The position numbers and the translations under genes were made by a program. Below are positions 6,842 to 16,200 of a stretch of DNA of 24,200 nucleotides, in pieces. The stretch is taken from positions 1-24,200 of the forward strand of contig NZ_JACUUA010000036.1 of the NCBI RefSeq assembly GCF_014859565.1. Reading direction: 5' to 3'. Source of the stretch: Marinospirillum sp. Lineage in GTDB: Bacteria; Pseudomonadota; Gammaproteobacteria; Pseudomonadales; Halomonadaceae. A model generated the notes under the pieces. It was not told where the DNA came from. It was given only the letters and a program-made list of their open reading frames with translations, and did no database searches. Every line of letters starts with the position of its first letter. Position 1 is the stretch's first letter.

Positions 6842-6889
6842 CTATTTAAATGTATCGTCTCGTGGAATAGGTGTCTTGATGATTATCAA
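6842..6889 (-). promoter_or_regulatory. FNR-box promoter for the DGC-ubiU-ubiV operon
   Basis: TTGAT-GATT-ATCAA at 6876-6889 is a perfect FNR/Anr/Dnr box. On the minus strand TACATT at 6854-6849 is a fair -10 element 21 bases away. That puts the start near 6842 with the box at about -40.5. The box begins 11 bases beyond the stop codon of the regulator gene. The orientation toward DGC-ubiUV is inferred from spacing. Confidence 0.75.
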
Positions 6890-6900
6890 GAGTGAAGAAT

Positions 6901-7575
6901 TTACCTTGATTGATCCAGTAATGATGGATTGATAATAACAATTTCACGTTTGTTGGTGATGATGATTTTTGATTCTTTTAAATCCGACAATACCCGCGAA
7001 AAGGTTTCCGGTTTCATACCAAGATAAGAGGCAATCTGATATTTAGGAATTGGTAATTTAACTTCCGTGAATCCATCCGGGTGTTCTGATTTGTTTTTGC
7101 AAATCATTTTCAGGTATGAAAGAACCCTTTGTCTGGCACTGCCGGTGGTGACAGTTTCTATCTCGGAAAAATGGCTGGAGCGTTTTTCAGCCAGATAGTT
7201 TAAAAAGCTGAACGCGGACAGGTTGTTTTTCTGCAGGATGGACAGATACATCACTGATGAAAAGGCAATCAAACGAGTGGGGGTGGTGGTTTCAGCAAAG
7301 TGGTGATAAGTCTGTTCAGCGGTGAAAATTTCGTGTTCACCAATTGCCTGCAGCGGTATGGCATTACCAACAACACGTTCAGAGCCATCCTCTGCCAGCA
7401 TAAAAAGTTTTACAGCGCCTTCAACTACTAGAAAAAAACGCTGGCAGGCTTCACCTTCACTGTAAATGGTGGCATGGGATTGCAGCTCTAGGTGTTTGGC
7501 CTTGTCCAGTACCAACTCAAAATCATCGTTGTTGATCTGGCAGAAAAGTGGGTGACTGCGGATTAGACAACGCAT
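6901..7575 (-). CDS. Crp/Fnr-family transcription regulator with FNR-type DNA specificity
   Basis: From the ATG at 7575 the product has 224 residues, the normal length for Dnr/Crp-type regulators. An N-terminal cyclic-nucleotide-binding-like beta-barrel (about residues 10-125, with IYSEGEACQRFFLVVEGAVKLF) is followed by a dimer helix and a helix-turn-helix near the end (YQIASYLGMKPETFSRVLSDL). The recognition helix holds E-x-x-S-R (ETFSR), the residues that read TTGAT half-sites in FNR. It could therefore act on the FNR boxes in this window. The frame is open further upstream to an ATG at 7701 within the phosphodiesterase gene, and would add Cys-containing sequence there. In the short form cysteines remain near residues 3 and 12, with others further on. 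Whether it senses O2, NO or a redox cue is not clear. It is last in the possible nar operon, ahead of a terminator. Confidence 0.82.
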   Translation of the reverse strand: MRCLIRSHPLFCQINNDDFELVLDKAKHLELQSHATIYSEGEACQRFFLVVEGAVKLFMLAEDGSERVVGNAIPLQAIGEHEIFTAEQTYHHFAETTTPTRLIAFSSVMYLSILQKNNLSAFSFLNYLAEKRSSHFSEIETVTTGSARQRVLSYLKMICKNKSEHPDGFTEVKLPIPKYQIASYLGMKPETFSRVLSDLKESKIIITNKREIVIINPSLLDQSR

Positions 7576-7646
7576 GTCACATTGACCTTCCACCGGGCCG
7601 AGTCGGCTGTTCTTCTTGCAGGCAATGCCGGGCAGAACACAGCTTC

Positions 7647-9377
7647 TTACGGGTTTTTGAGCCGTGTACCGGACTGGGGGTGTTTTTGATCGCCGATCCA
7701 TGATTCTAACCTCGATATCGGTAAAGGACGGGTCAGCAGGTAACCCTGAATAAAGTCACAAAGGTTGTTTTTCAGCCAGCTGCACTGGTGCATTGTTTCA
7801 ACACCTTCTGCAATCACCTGCATACCCAGGCTGTGGCCAATGGAAATAATGCTGCGGACAATCATCTGATCACTGGCGTTTTCCACAATTTCAGCAATAA
7901 AACTCCGGTCAATCTTGAGGAATTTAACAGGCATCTTGCGCAGGTAACTCAGGTTGGAGTAACCGGTGCCAAAGTCATCAATACTCAGCTGAATACCCAT
8001 CTCGGCAATTTCTTCCAGAATTCTCATGCCGGTTTTTTCCTGACTGAGAATGACACTTTCCGTCAGCTCAATTTCAAGGCCATCCAGAATGTCCTGTTGT
8101 TGCAGAATCAGCTTGAGGGAATCCAGAAAGCGAGGATCCATCAGTTGTTGCACCGACATGTTCACTGCAATTCTGAAACCGGAAAAGGGTGTTTTTTTCC
8201 AGCGGTTCAACTGACGGCAGGCTTCTTCCAGTACCCATTGCCCAAGCCGGTGAATCAGGCCAAAACGTTCGGCCAGTGGAATAAACCGATCCGGTGCCAT
8301 CACTCCGTAAACTGGATGATTCCAGCGTATTAATGCTTCAGCACTGGAGATTCTGCCGGTCGACATGGAGGCTTTGGGCTGGTAATAAAGCTCCAGTTGC
8401 TGGTTATCAAAAGCCAGCCCCAGCTCTCGTGCCAGATGGATTTCATCCAGAATGACGTTGTTTTTATCCCACTCAAAGGCATGCACTCGTCCATAACCGA
8501 TCTTGCGCCCCTGGATCAGTGCCTGTTCGGCATTACGGATCAGTACACTGACATCCCCAGGCTGATTTTTCCCCAGCTCCACACCTAGGCTGACACTGAT
8601 ATCCACACAAGTACCGTTGACTGAGTAGGAGCGGCTGATGAGTGTTCTGATTTGTCCGAGTCGTCGCATCAGATCCTTGTGGTTCTGCATCTGACCAATC
8701 AGCAGAAACTTGTCTGCTCCGATACGTGCCAGTTTTTCACCATTAACCGTGTGTTCACTGATGGCAATAGCCACTTTTTTGATGATCTGGTCACCGATGC
8801 CGGTACCGAATTTTTCATTGATAAAATAAAAGTGATCAATGTCGATCACGCCCAGAAACAACGACTTTTTATCCTCTGCTTCCAGATCGGATAAAAACTG
8901 TACCGCTGCATTTCTGTTCAGCAGGGAGGTGGCACTATCGAGAACTTTCAGATGTTTAATAATTTCCATTTTTTCTTCATGCAGTGACAGATTCTGCATG
9001 ATGCCAAGATAGTGGCTGGTGATATTGTTATCATCTTTTAATGCCCGCACAGTTAACCATTCTGTATATAAACTGCCATCCTTTTTGCGGTTGGTCATGA
9101 CACCTTGCCAGAACCCATGATTAATAATTTCGTCCCACATTATTTTATAGTGGTTTATATCATGCTGACCCGATTTAAGAACCCTTGGGCTTTTTCCCTT
9201 TAGCTCATCTTCTGAATAACCGGTGATCAGGGTAAACGCCTGATTGATGGTCAGGATCTTCTGATCTGTATCGGTCAGAATAATGCCGTTGTCGGTATTG
9301 TTAAAAATACTTTCAACCAACTGCAGAAGATGGTTTCTTGAGTCCGCCGCGTGGTTGATCAATTCCTTGGTCAGCAT
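7647..9377 (-). CDS. PAS-GGDEF-EAL protein, predicted c-di-GMP phosphodiesterase
   Basis: Domains in order are PAS (about 18-132), GGDEF (about 145-305) and EAL (about 315-560) in 576 residues. The GGDEF signature is degenerate (GADKF at 220-224, with Lys replacing the catalytic Glu), so cyclase activity is unlikely. The EAL site is intact: Glu347-Ala-Leu, Asn406, Glu440 in ELTES, Asp467-Asp468 in DDFGTG, Lys488 and Glu524 in EGVET. It should hydrolyse c-di-GMP. No membrane segment is seen, so a cytoplasmic sensor is likely; the PAS ligand is unknown. The gene starts 30 bases after the parvulin gene, with a G-rich GGGGGG before the ATG. It is followed after about 70 bases by the Crp/Fnr gene. 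Its early part is visibly more AT-rich than the nar genes, perhaps indicating separate acquisition. Confidence 0.9.
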   Translation of the reverse strand: MLTKELINHAADSRNHLLQLVESIFNNTDNGIILTDTDQKILTINQAFTLITGYSEDELKGKSPRVLKSGQHDINHYKIMWDEIINHGFWQGVMTNRKKDGSLYTEWLTVRALKDDNNITSHYLGIMQNLSLHEEKMEIIKHLKVLDSATSLLNRNAAVQFLSDLEAEDKKSLFLGVIDIDHFYFINEKFGTGIGDQIIKKVAIAISEHTVNGEKLARIGADKFLLIGQMQNHKDLMRRLGQIRTLISRSYSVNGTCVDISVSLGVELGKNQPGDVSVLIRNAEQALIQGRKIGYGRVHAFEWDKNNVILDEIHLARELGLAFDNQQLELYYQPKASMSTGRISSAEALIRWNHPVYGVMAPDRFIPLAERFGLIHRLGQWVLEEACRQLNRWKKTPFSGFRIAVNMSVQQLMDPRFLDSLKLILQQQDILDGLEIELTESVILSQEKTGMRILEEIAEMGIQLSIDDFGTGYSNLSYLRKMPVKFLKIDRSFIAEIVENASDQMIVRSIISIGHSLGMQVIAEGVETMHQCSWLKNNLCDFIQGYLLTRPLPISRLESWIGDQKHPQSGTRLKNP

Positions 9378-9407
9378 GTTATACCCCCCGAAAGATCCGC
9401 TTCTGGA

Positions 9408-10220
9408 TTATTGCATCAGGGGTGAATCGGACTGCCCCATGTCGATACCCAGTACCGGTGCAGCGCTGGCCAGCTGCTGCAAGTAATGGCGGATGGCGGT
9501 TCGGGTAGCACTTTCGTTCAGGTACTGGCGTATTCGGGTTTCAGCAATGTCATAAGGCAGCACCTCACCTTCTACCCGCTGATCAATCAGCACTAGGTGG
9601 TAACCGTAACGGCTTTCCACCGGTTGTGAGTGCAGGCCGACCGGTAGGCTCCAGATCTGGCGTTCAAACTCTGCAACGGTTTGCCCGTTGGATATTTGCC
9701 CCAGATGACCACCCTGATGTTTAGATTCACAGGCTGAATAATCTTGTGCCAGTTGGGCAAAACGTTCCGGATCTTCTGTCAGTTGTTGCAGCAGGGATTT
9801 TGCCACCTGCAGCTGCTGATCCCGCTCAGTGATATCATCCGGTGCCGCAGGCAGCAGAATATGCCGCAGGCTGATTAGTGTTGGGCTGGTCAGGCGGCTG
9901 TGGTTTTGCTGGTAATAGCGCTGACACTCAGCATCACTGATTTGTGGCAGTTGCAGCTCCTGCTCCAGCAAACGTGCGGTTTTTTCTTCCGGGGTGTTGC
10001 CGGTGATGTTCAGCTCAGTGGCTTTTTGTTCCAGCAGGCGTTCAATCACTAGGCTGCGTGCAGCCTCTTGCCAGGCTTCTTCAACACTGGCTCCGGGGTG
10101 GTATTGCATTTCCCGGGCAATATCCTCCTGCTTAAGGTATTCATTACCGATGCGTACCACCGGGAAACTGGCAGCAGCGGTCTGATCCGTGTTGATGGCG
10201 GTGAGCGGGATGGTTTGCAT
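9408..10220 (-). CDS. Parvulin-type peptidyl-prolyl isomerase of the nar operon (NifM-like)
   Basis: This 270-residue protein has an N-terminal chaperone-like helical part (about 20-110) and a parvulin domain (about 115-225). Parvulin signatures are SLRHILLP, GGHLGQISNGQTVAEFERQIWSLPVG and SRYGYHLVLID. No signal peptide is present, so it should be cytoplasmic. In pseudomonads a similar gene follows narI. It is thought to help fold or mature the nitrate reductase, though this is not well proven. AGGA lies eight bases before the ATG. It follows narI after 65 bases, a gap that contains a hairpin without a U-tract. The name ppiC/nifM is used loosely for such proteins, so no symbol is given. Confidence 0.88.
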   Translation of the reverse strand: MQTIPLTAINTDQTAAASFPVVRIGNEYLKQEDIAREMQYHPGASVEEAWQEAARSLVIERLLEQKATELNITGNTPEEKTARLLEQELQLPQISDAECQRYYQQNHSRLTSPTLISLRHILLPAAPDDITERDQQLQVAKSLLQQLTEDPERFAQLAQDYSACESKHQGGHLGQISNGQTVAEFERQIWSLPVGLHSQPVESRYGYHLVLIDQRVEGEVLPYDIAETRIRQYLNESATRTAIRHYLQQLASAAPVLGIDMGQSDSPLMQ

Positions 10221-10252
10221 GATGGTTTTCCTGTTTCCGGTAGCATTTTATT

Positions 10253-10273
10253 GCCGGGCAAGGTTTGCCCGGC
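10253..10273 (-). other. Intercistronic hairpin between narI and the parvulin gene
   Basis: GCCGGGCAA at 10253-10261 and TTGCCCGGC at 10265-10273 are perfect inverted arms around a three-base loop. No run of U follows on the minus strand, so it fits an mRNA processing or stability element, or a weak terminator, better than a strong one. Confidence 0.6.
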
Positions 10274-10285
10274 GGCAGAGACGGC

Positions 10286-10963
10286 TCAGGCGCGTTTACG
10301 CACCAGTTGATAACGGCGGTTGATGTATTCCAGTGGCACACTCCAGATGTGCACCAAGCGGGTGAAAGGAAAGATCACAAAAATGGTCAGTCCCAGAAAA
10401 ATGTGTAATTTATAGATGAGACTCACTCCATCCATATACACGGCAGGATTACCCTGTAGTGTCACCACGGCCTGTGCCCACTTGGATAACTGCTGCATCA
10501 TGGAACCATCCAGATGGCTCATGCTGGGGATCAGGGTCAGCATACCCAGTGTTACCTGAATAAACAGAATACCAATCACCAGTGTATCGCCGGAGCTGCC
10601 TGTGGCTCGTACATAGGGATCAGTCAGGCGGCGCTTGAGTAACAGCAGGGCACCGACCCAGCAGAGTGCTCCGGCAATACCACCAATGATGATCGCCATC
10701 AGCTGTTTGGTGCCGGGAGTCATGAAGGGTTCATACACCCAGGAGGGTGTCAGCAGCCCAACCAGATGACCAAAAAAGATGGTGATCACCCCGATGTGGA
10801 ACAGGTTGCTGGCAAGCCGCAGTCCGGATTTGCTGACCATCTGGCTGGAGCCTGCTTTCCAGGTGTACTGCCCATGGTCATAACGTATCCAACTGCCGAT
10901 GATGAATATTGCCAGTGCCAGATAGGGATAAACCCCGAACAATAATGTGTTGATGTATTGCAT
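10286..10963 (-). CDS. narI: Respiratory nitrate reductase gamma subunit NarI (cytochrome b)
   Basis: The 225-residue membrane subunit takes electrons from quinol and passes them to NarH. Five hydrophobic segments fit the family. The four heme-ligating histidines match E. coli numbering exactly: His56, His66, His187 and His205. GAGGAG lies shortly before the ATG. The gene starts 17 bases after narJ and is followed by the parvulin gene. Nothing suggests damage. Confidence 0.97.
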   Translation of the reverse strand: MQYINTLLFGVYPYLALAIFIIGSWIRYDHGQYTWKAGSSQMVSKSGLRLASNLFHIGVITIFFGHLVGLLTPSWVYEPFMTPGTKQLMAIIIGGIAGALCWVGALLLLKRRLTDPYVRATGSSGDTLVIGILFIQVTLGMLTLIPSMSHLDGSMMQQLSKWAQAVVTLQGNPAVYMDGVSLIYKLHIFLGLTIFVIFPFTRLVHIWSVPLEYINRRYQLVRKRA

Positions 10964-10980
10964 GAGAATTCTCCTCGAAT

Positions 10981-11715
10981 TCAGATTCCGTCTGTACCAG
11001 TGCCGCGCAGTTCAGACGGCTCCTGTACATACAATGTCTGCACCTTGCCCAGTTCATCGCGGCGTTGTTGCACTGCCTGCGACTGGCCACAGGACGCACC
11101 CTGATCATCCACAAAGCGCACCATTTCTTCTTCCCACACCTTATCCATTGCCTCCGGGGTATCATCTCTTTCCTCGGCGGCCACCGTGACAGCCAGGGTC
11201 TGCTGATCAACCTCTTCACCAGCCAGTGTTACCAGCGTGTCAAAGATCACGGCGTAATCACTGTCTCGATGCCTCAGACGTTCAGCCACCAGTGCCAGGA
11301 TGTGGGTGATGGATGCCAGCCACTGCTTAATTTCTTCCGCCTCACGGGTGGACAAAAACTCAAGAAACAGTGGCAGGTAGTCCGGCAATTCGCGGGCATC
11401 CAGTTGTAATCCCGCCTGTTCGTACTCATTCATCAGATCAACCATCGCCTGACCCCGATCACGGGATTCACCGTGCACATGCTCAAACAGCAGCAGTGAG
11501 GTGGCTCGCCCCCGATCAAAGGTGGCAACATAGTTTTCCTGACTGTCCAGCAGGTCGGTGGTACAGAGCTGATCAACAAAAGCGATCAGCTCTGACCGAC
11601 AGGCTGGCGGTAGTTGCTTGTCCTGGCTCAGCAGGCTGGTCATCTCACGCCGGGCATCTTTCAGCTCGGCTGTGGGGTAATCCAGCAGGCGTGCCAGCAG
11701 GGCTAAACTTCGCAT
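10981..11715 (-). CDS. narJ: Nitrate reductase assembly chaperone NarJ
   Basis: NarJ is a cytoplasmic helical chaperone that binds NarG and allows insertion of the molybdenum cofactor and FeS cluster before membrane docking with NarI. The 244-residue product has the expected opening (RSLALLARLLDYPTAEL) and the YVATFDRGRATSLLLFEHVHGESRDRGQAM motif that marks the family. The acidic C-terminal tail is also usual. GGAG lies seven bases before the ATG. The narH-narJ gap is 13 bases. Confidence 0.96.
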   Translation of the reverse strand: MRSLALLARLLDYPTAELKDARREMTSLLSQDKQLPPACRSELIAFVDQLCTTDLLDSQENYVATFDRGRATSLLLFEHVHGESRDRGQAMVDLMNEYEQAGLQLDARELPDYLPLFLEFLSTREAEEIKQWLASITHILALVAERLRHRDSDYAVIFDTLVTLAGEEVDQQTLAVTVAAEERDDTPEAMDKVWEEEMVRFVDDQGASCGQSQAVQQRRDELGKVQTLYVQEPSELRGTGTDGI

Positions 11716-11728
11716 GGCCTGTCTCCTG

Positions 11729-13285
11729 TCAGTCTTTCAGCAGGGTCGGATCGACCTGCTGTACTGCGTTGATCTTGTCCACCATGGTGATGGTGGTTTT
11801 TTTGCCGCCGAACAGGCTGAACTTGCTTTCACCATGGCAACCATCACCAAAAGTGAAACCACAACCGTTCCGCTCTGGATAAGCATCACGCGCCTGCTCC
11901 CGATGGCTGGATGGAATGACAAACCGGTCTTCATAGTTGGCAATCGCCAGATAACGGTACATGTCTTCCGCCTGATCCTTGCTGAGTCCGGTTGCTTCCA
12001 GTGCCCGCAGGTCTTCCACCCCTTCAACCTGCTGGGCACGTTTGTATTCACGCATGGCCAGCAGACGTTTTAGTGCCCGCACAACAGGTTTTTCATCACC
12101 GGCTGTCAGCAGGTTGGCGAGGTAACGTACCGGGATACGCAGGCTATCCACATCCGGCAGTACACCGGTGTGACCCAGATCACCGGCATCCGCTGCAGAC
12201 TGGATGGGTGACAGAGGTGGCACATACCAGACCATTGGTAAGGTGCGGTATTCCGGGTGCAGCGGCAGTGCCAGTTTCCAGTCCATTGCCAGTTTCCAGA
12301 CTGGGGATTGTTGTGCAGCCTTTAACACGTTTTCGGTGATGCCGTCCTTGCGTGCCTGAGCAATAACAGCGGGATCAAAGGGATCCAGAAAGATTTCCAG
12401 CTGTTTTTCGTAGAGGTTGCCCTCATCCGGGGTGCTGGCGGCTTCTTCAATGCGATCAGCATCGTAGAGCAACACACCTAGGTAACGGATGCGGCCAACA
12501 CAGGTTTCCGAACAAACTGTGGGCATGCCGGATTCGATACGTGGATAACAGAAGATGCACTTCTCGGATTTACCACTTTTCCAGTTGTAGTAGATCTTCT
12601 TGTAGGGGCAGCCGCTGATGCACATCCGCCAGCCACGGCACTTGTCCTGATCAATCAGTACAATGCCGTCTTCATCCCGCTTGTAGATGGCACCACTGGG
12701 GCAGGAAGCGACACAGGTCGGGTTGAGGCAGTGCTCACACAGACGTGGCAGATACATCATGAAGGTGTTTTCAAACTGGCCGTAGATATCCGCCTGCACC
12801 TGATCAAAGTTTTTATCTTTGCGGCGTTTGGCGAACTCGGTGCCGAGAATTTCTTCCCAGTTGGGACCCCATTCAATCTTGTTCATCCGCTTGCCGGTAA
12901 TCACCGAGCGAGGGCGAGCCACCGGCTGGTGTTTACTGTCCCCTGCGGTATGCAGATGCTGGTAATCAAAATCAAAGGGTTCGTAGTAGTCGTGGATATC
13001 CGGCAAATCCGGGTTAGCAAAGATGTTTGCCAGTACCCGAAACTTGCCACCAATACGAGGTTCAATCTTGCCATCCGTGCGGCGAACCCAGCCCCCTTTC
13101 CACTTGTCCTGATTTTCCCATTCTTTGGGATAACCAATACCGGGTTTGGTTTCGACGTTATTAAACCAGGCGTACTCCATGCCTTCACGGCTGGTCCAGA
13201 CGTTTTTACAGGTGACTGAACAGGTATGGCAGCCTATGCATTTGTCCAGATTGAGCACCATGCCAACTTGAGAGCGAATTTTCAT
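11729..13285 (-). CDS. narH: Respiratory nitrate reductase beta subunit NarH (iron-sulfur)
   Basis: NarH carries electrons from NarI to NarG through one [3Fe-4S] and three [4Fe-4S] clusters. The 518-residue product has the first cysteine set at Cys16, Cys19, Cys22 and Cys26 (CIGCHTCSVTC). Further groups are CEHCLNPTCVASC, CRGWRMCISGC (Trp in place of a Cys, as expected for the 3Fe cluster) and CIFC/CSETC. The ATG overlaps the narG stop by four bases (ATGA), so translation is coupled. Length and motif order match the family. Confidence 0.97.
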   Translation of the reverse strand: MKIRSQVGMVLNLDKCIGCHTCSVTCKNVWTSREGMEYAWFNNVETKPGIGYPKEWENQDKWKGGWVRRTDGKIEPRIGGKFRVLANIFANPDLPDIHDYYEPFDFDYQHLHTAGDSKHQPVARPRSVITGKRMNKIEWGPNWEEILGTEFAKRRKDKNFDQVQADIYGQFENTFMMYLPRLCEHCLNPTCVASCPSGAIYKRDEDGIVLIDQDKCRGWRMCISGCPYKKIYYNWKSGKSEKCIFCYPRIESGMPTVCSETCVGRIRYLGVLLYDADRIEEAASTPDEGNLYEKQLEIFLDPFDPAVIAQARKDGITENVLKAAQQSPVWKLAMDWKLALPLHPEYRTLPMVWYVPPLSPIQSAADAGDLGHTGVLPDVDSLRIPVRYLANLLTAGDEKPVVRALKRLLAMREYKRAQQVEGVEDLRALEATGLSKDQAEDMYRYLAIANYEDRFVIPSSHREQARDAYPERNGCGFTFGDGCHGESKFSLFGGKKTTITMVDKINAVQQVDPTLLKD

Positions 13286-16200
13286 TTCACTGCCTCCTGC
13301 TGATAATCATTGCCTTCACCATCCAGCCAGTCGACCCGCTTCATCTTGCGCACAATGACAAACTCGTCGCGGTTGGAACCGACCGTACCGTAGTAGTTGA
13401 AGCCGTAAGACTGCTGTGCATAACCACCAATCATATGGGTTGGTTTTGGGCAGGCACGGGTCACCGAGTTGTGGATACCACCACGGGTGCCGGTCACTTC
13501 TGAGCCGGGCACGTTCACGATGCGTTCCTGAGCGTGGTACATCATCACCATGCCGGGCATTACCCGCTGGCTGACTACGGCACGTGCTGCAATGGCACCA
13601 TTGGTGTTAAACAGTTCGATCCAGTCGTTATCCTGCACACCAATGTCGAGTGCATCATCCTCACTCATCCACACAATCGGGCCACCGCGGGATAGGGTCA
13701 GCATCAACAGATTGTCGCTGTAGGTGCTATGGATGCCCCATTTCTGGTGGGGAGTAATCCAGTTGAGTGCCTTTTCGGGATTACCATTGGTTTTTTTGCC
13801 CAGCATTGGTGCCACCGCTTTGGTGTTGATCGGTGGGCGATACACCAGCAGGCTTTCGCCGAAGTCCCGCATCCACTGGTGATCCTGATAAAACTGCTGC
13901 CGACCGGTCAGGGTGCGGAAAGGAATCAACTCATGGATGTTGGTATAACAGGCGTTGTAGGACACATGTTCATCTTCCAGACCAGACCAGGTGGGGCTGG
14001 AGATGATCTTGCGCGGTTGTGCCACAACATCCCGGAAACGGATTTTTTCATCCTCTTTGGGGCGAGCCAGATGGGTGTGATCCAGGCCGGTGATGTCGGA
14101 CAGTGCCTGCCAGGCCTTAACGGCAACCTGACCGTTGGTTTCCGGTGCCAGTGTCAGAATGACTTCAGCAGCATCAATGGCGGATTCAATTTTTGGCCGC
14201 CCGATGGAAGTACCTTCGGTATGTTTATGATTCAGCTTGCCGAGCAGTTCAATTTCCGGATCGGTATTCCAGCTGATGCCTTTACCACCATTACCCAACT
14301 TTTCCAACGCTGGCCCCAGCGAGGTGAAACGGGCGTAGGTTTCCGGGTAGTTGCGTTCCACAGGAATTAACGCCGGAGCAGTTTTGCCGGGTATCAGCTC
14401 ACACTCACCTTTTTTCCAGTCCTTCACCTCCAGCGGCTGACCCAGCTCACCGGGGGAATCATGCTGCAGCGGCAGGGTGACCAGATCGGTCTCCACACCT
14501 AAGTGCCCCTGACAGACTTTTGAGAACTCCCGTGCAATGCCCTTGTAAATCTCCCAGTCACTGCGTGCTTCCCAGGCTGGATCGGTGGCTGCAGTCAGCG
14601 GGTGGATAAAGGGGTGCATGTCAGAAGTGTTCAGATCATCCTTTTCATACCAGGTTGCTGTTGGCAACACGATGTCTGAATAGAGGCAGGTGGTGGACAT
14701 ACGGAAATCCAGGGTCACCAGCAGATCCAGCTTGCCATCTGGAGCCTTATCCTGCCACTCCACTTCCATCGGTTTGTCTCCACCCTCCTGACCCAGATCC
14801 TTGCCCTGCAGGCCATGACGAGTGCCCAGCAGGTACTTGAGCATGTACTCATGACCCTTGCCGGATGAGCCCAGCAGGTTGGAACGCCAGATAAACAGGT
14901 TGCGCGGGAAGTTTTCCGGGCTGTCGGGGCTTTCGGAGGCAAAAGCAATTTCACCGGACTTAAGCGCCTGAACGGTATATTCCTGCGGTGTCATTCCGGC
15001 AGCTTTGGCCTTGGCGGCAATATGCAGGGGGTTGGTGTTCAGCTGAGGTGCAGAAGGCAACCAGCCCATGCGTTCGGAACGCACGTTAAAATCGATCAGG
15101 CTACCTTCATAACGACTGGCATCGGCCAGCGGTGACAAGATCTCGCTGATTTCCAGCTTCTCATAACGCCACTGACTGGAGTGGTTATAAAAGAAGGAGG
15201 TGGAGTTCATGTGCCGTGGTGGGCGTGTCCAATCCAGGCCAAAGGCCAGTGGTGCCCAGCCGGTTTGTGGACGCAGTTTTTCCTGACCCACATAGTGTGC
15301 CCAGCCGCCACCACTCTGACCCACACAACCACAGAGAATCAGCATGTTGATCAGGCCACGGTAGTTCATGTCCATGTGATACCAGTGATTCATACCGGCA
15401 CCCACAATGATCATGGAACGACCCTTGGTTTTGTTGGCCGTGTCCGCAAACTCTCGGGCAATACGAATCACGGTTTCCCGTGGTACACCGGTGATCTGTT
15501 CCTGCCAGGCCGGGGTGTAGGGTGCAATCTGGTTGTAATCAGTGGCACCATCATCTTCACCCAGACCACGACTGATGCCGTAGTTGGCAATCATCAGGTC
15601 ATATACCGAGGCTACTTTGATTTCCCGGCCATCAGCCAGTTTGACATGGCGCACCGGCAGGGTGTGTTTCACCACATCCTTGTGCTCCACATGCTGCCAG
15701 TATTCGTGTTTGATGCCGCCGAAGTAGGGGAAACCCACCTGAACCAGATCATCATGGGCATCCAGCAGGCTCAGGCGAAGTTTGGCTTCTTTCTGATCAC
15801 CGCCAGTTTTTTGCTCCAGATTCCATTTACCCTTTTCACCCCAGCGGAAACCGATGGAACCGTTGGGTGTGATGTATTGATCAGTGGTTTCATCAAGGGC
15901 AATGGTTTTCCAGTCCGGGTTGTTTTCCTGACCCAGTTGATCAGCAAAATCACTGGCACGCAGGAAACGACCGGGGGCATAAAATCCACCTTCACGCTCT
16001 TCCAGCATCACCAGATAAGGCATGTCGGTATAACGACGTACATAATCGGTGAAATATTCACTGGGGTTGTCGAGGTGGAATTCTTTCAGGATCACATGAC
16101 CAAAAGCCATGGATAATGCGGCATCAGTCCCTTGTTTGGGATTGATCCACTGATCCGCCAGCTTGGCTACTTCGGAATAATCCGGGGTGATGGCAACTGT

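Noticed and set aside
10253..10273. The narI-parvulin hairpin as an intrinsic terminator
   Set aside because: The stem is strong but the minus strand continues AATAAAATG with no U-tract.
15181..16116. Open frame of 311 codons on the plus strand opposite narG
   Set aside because: narG is certain by its motifs; this long frame is a codon-usage shadow with His/Thr-rich nonsense sequence.
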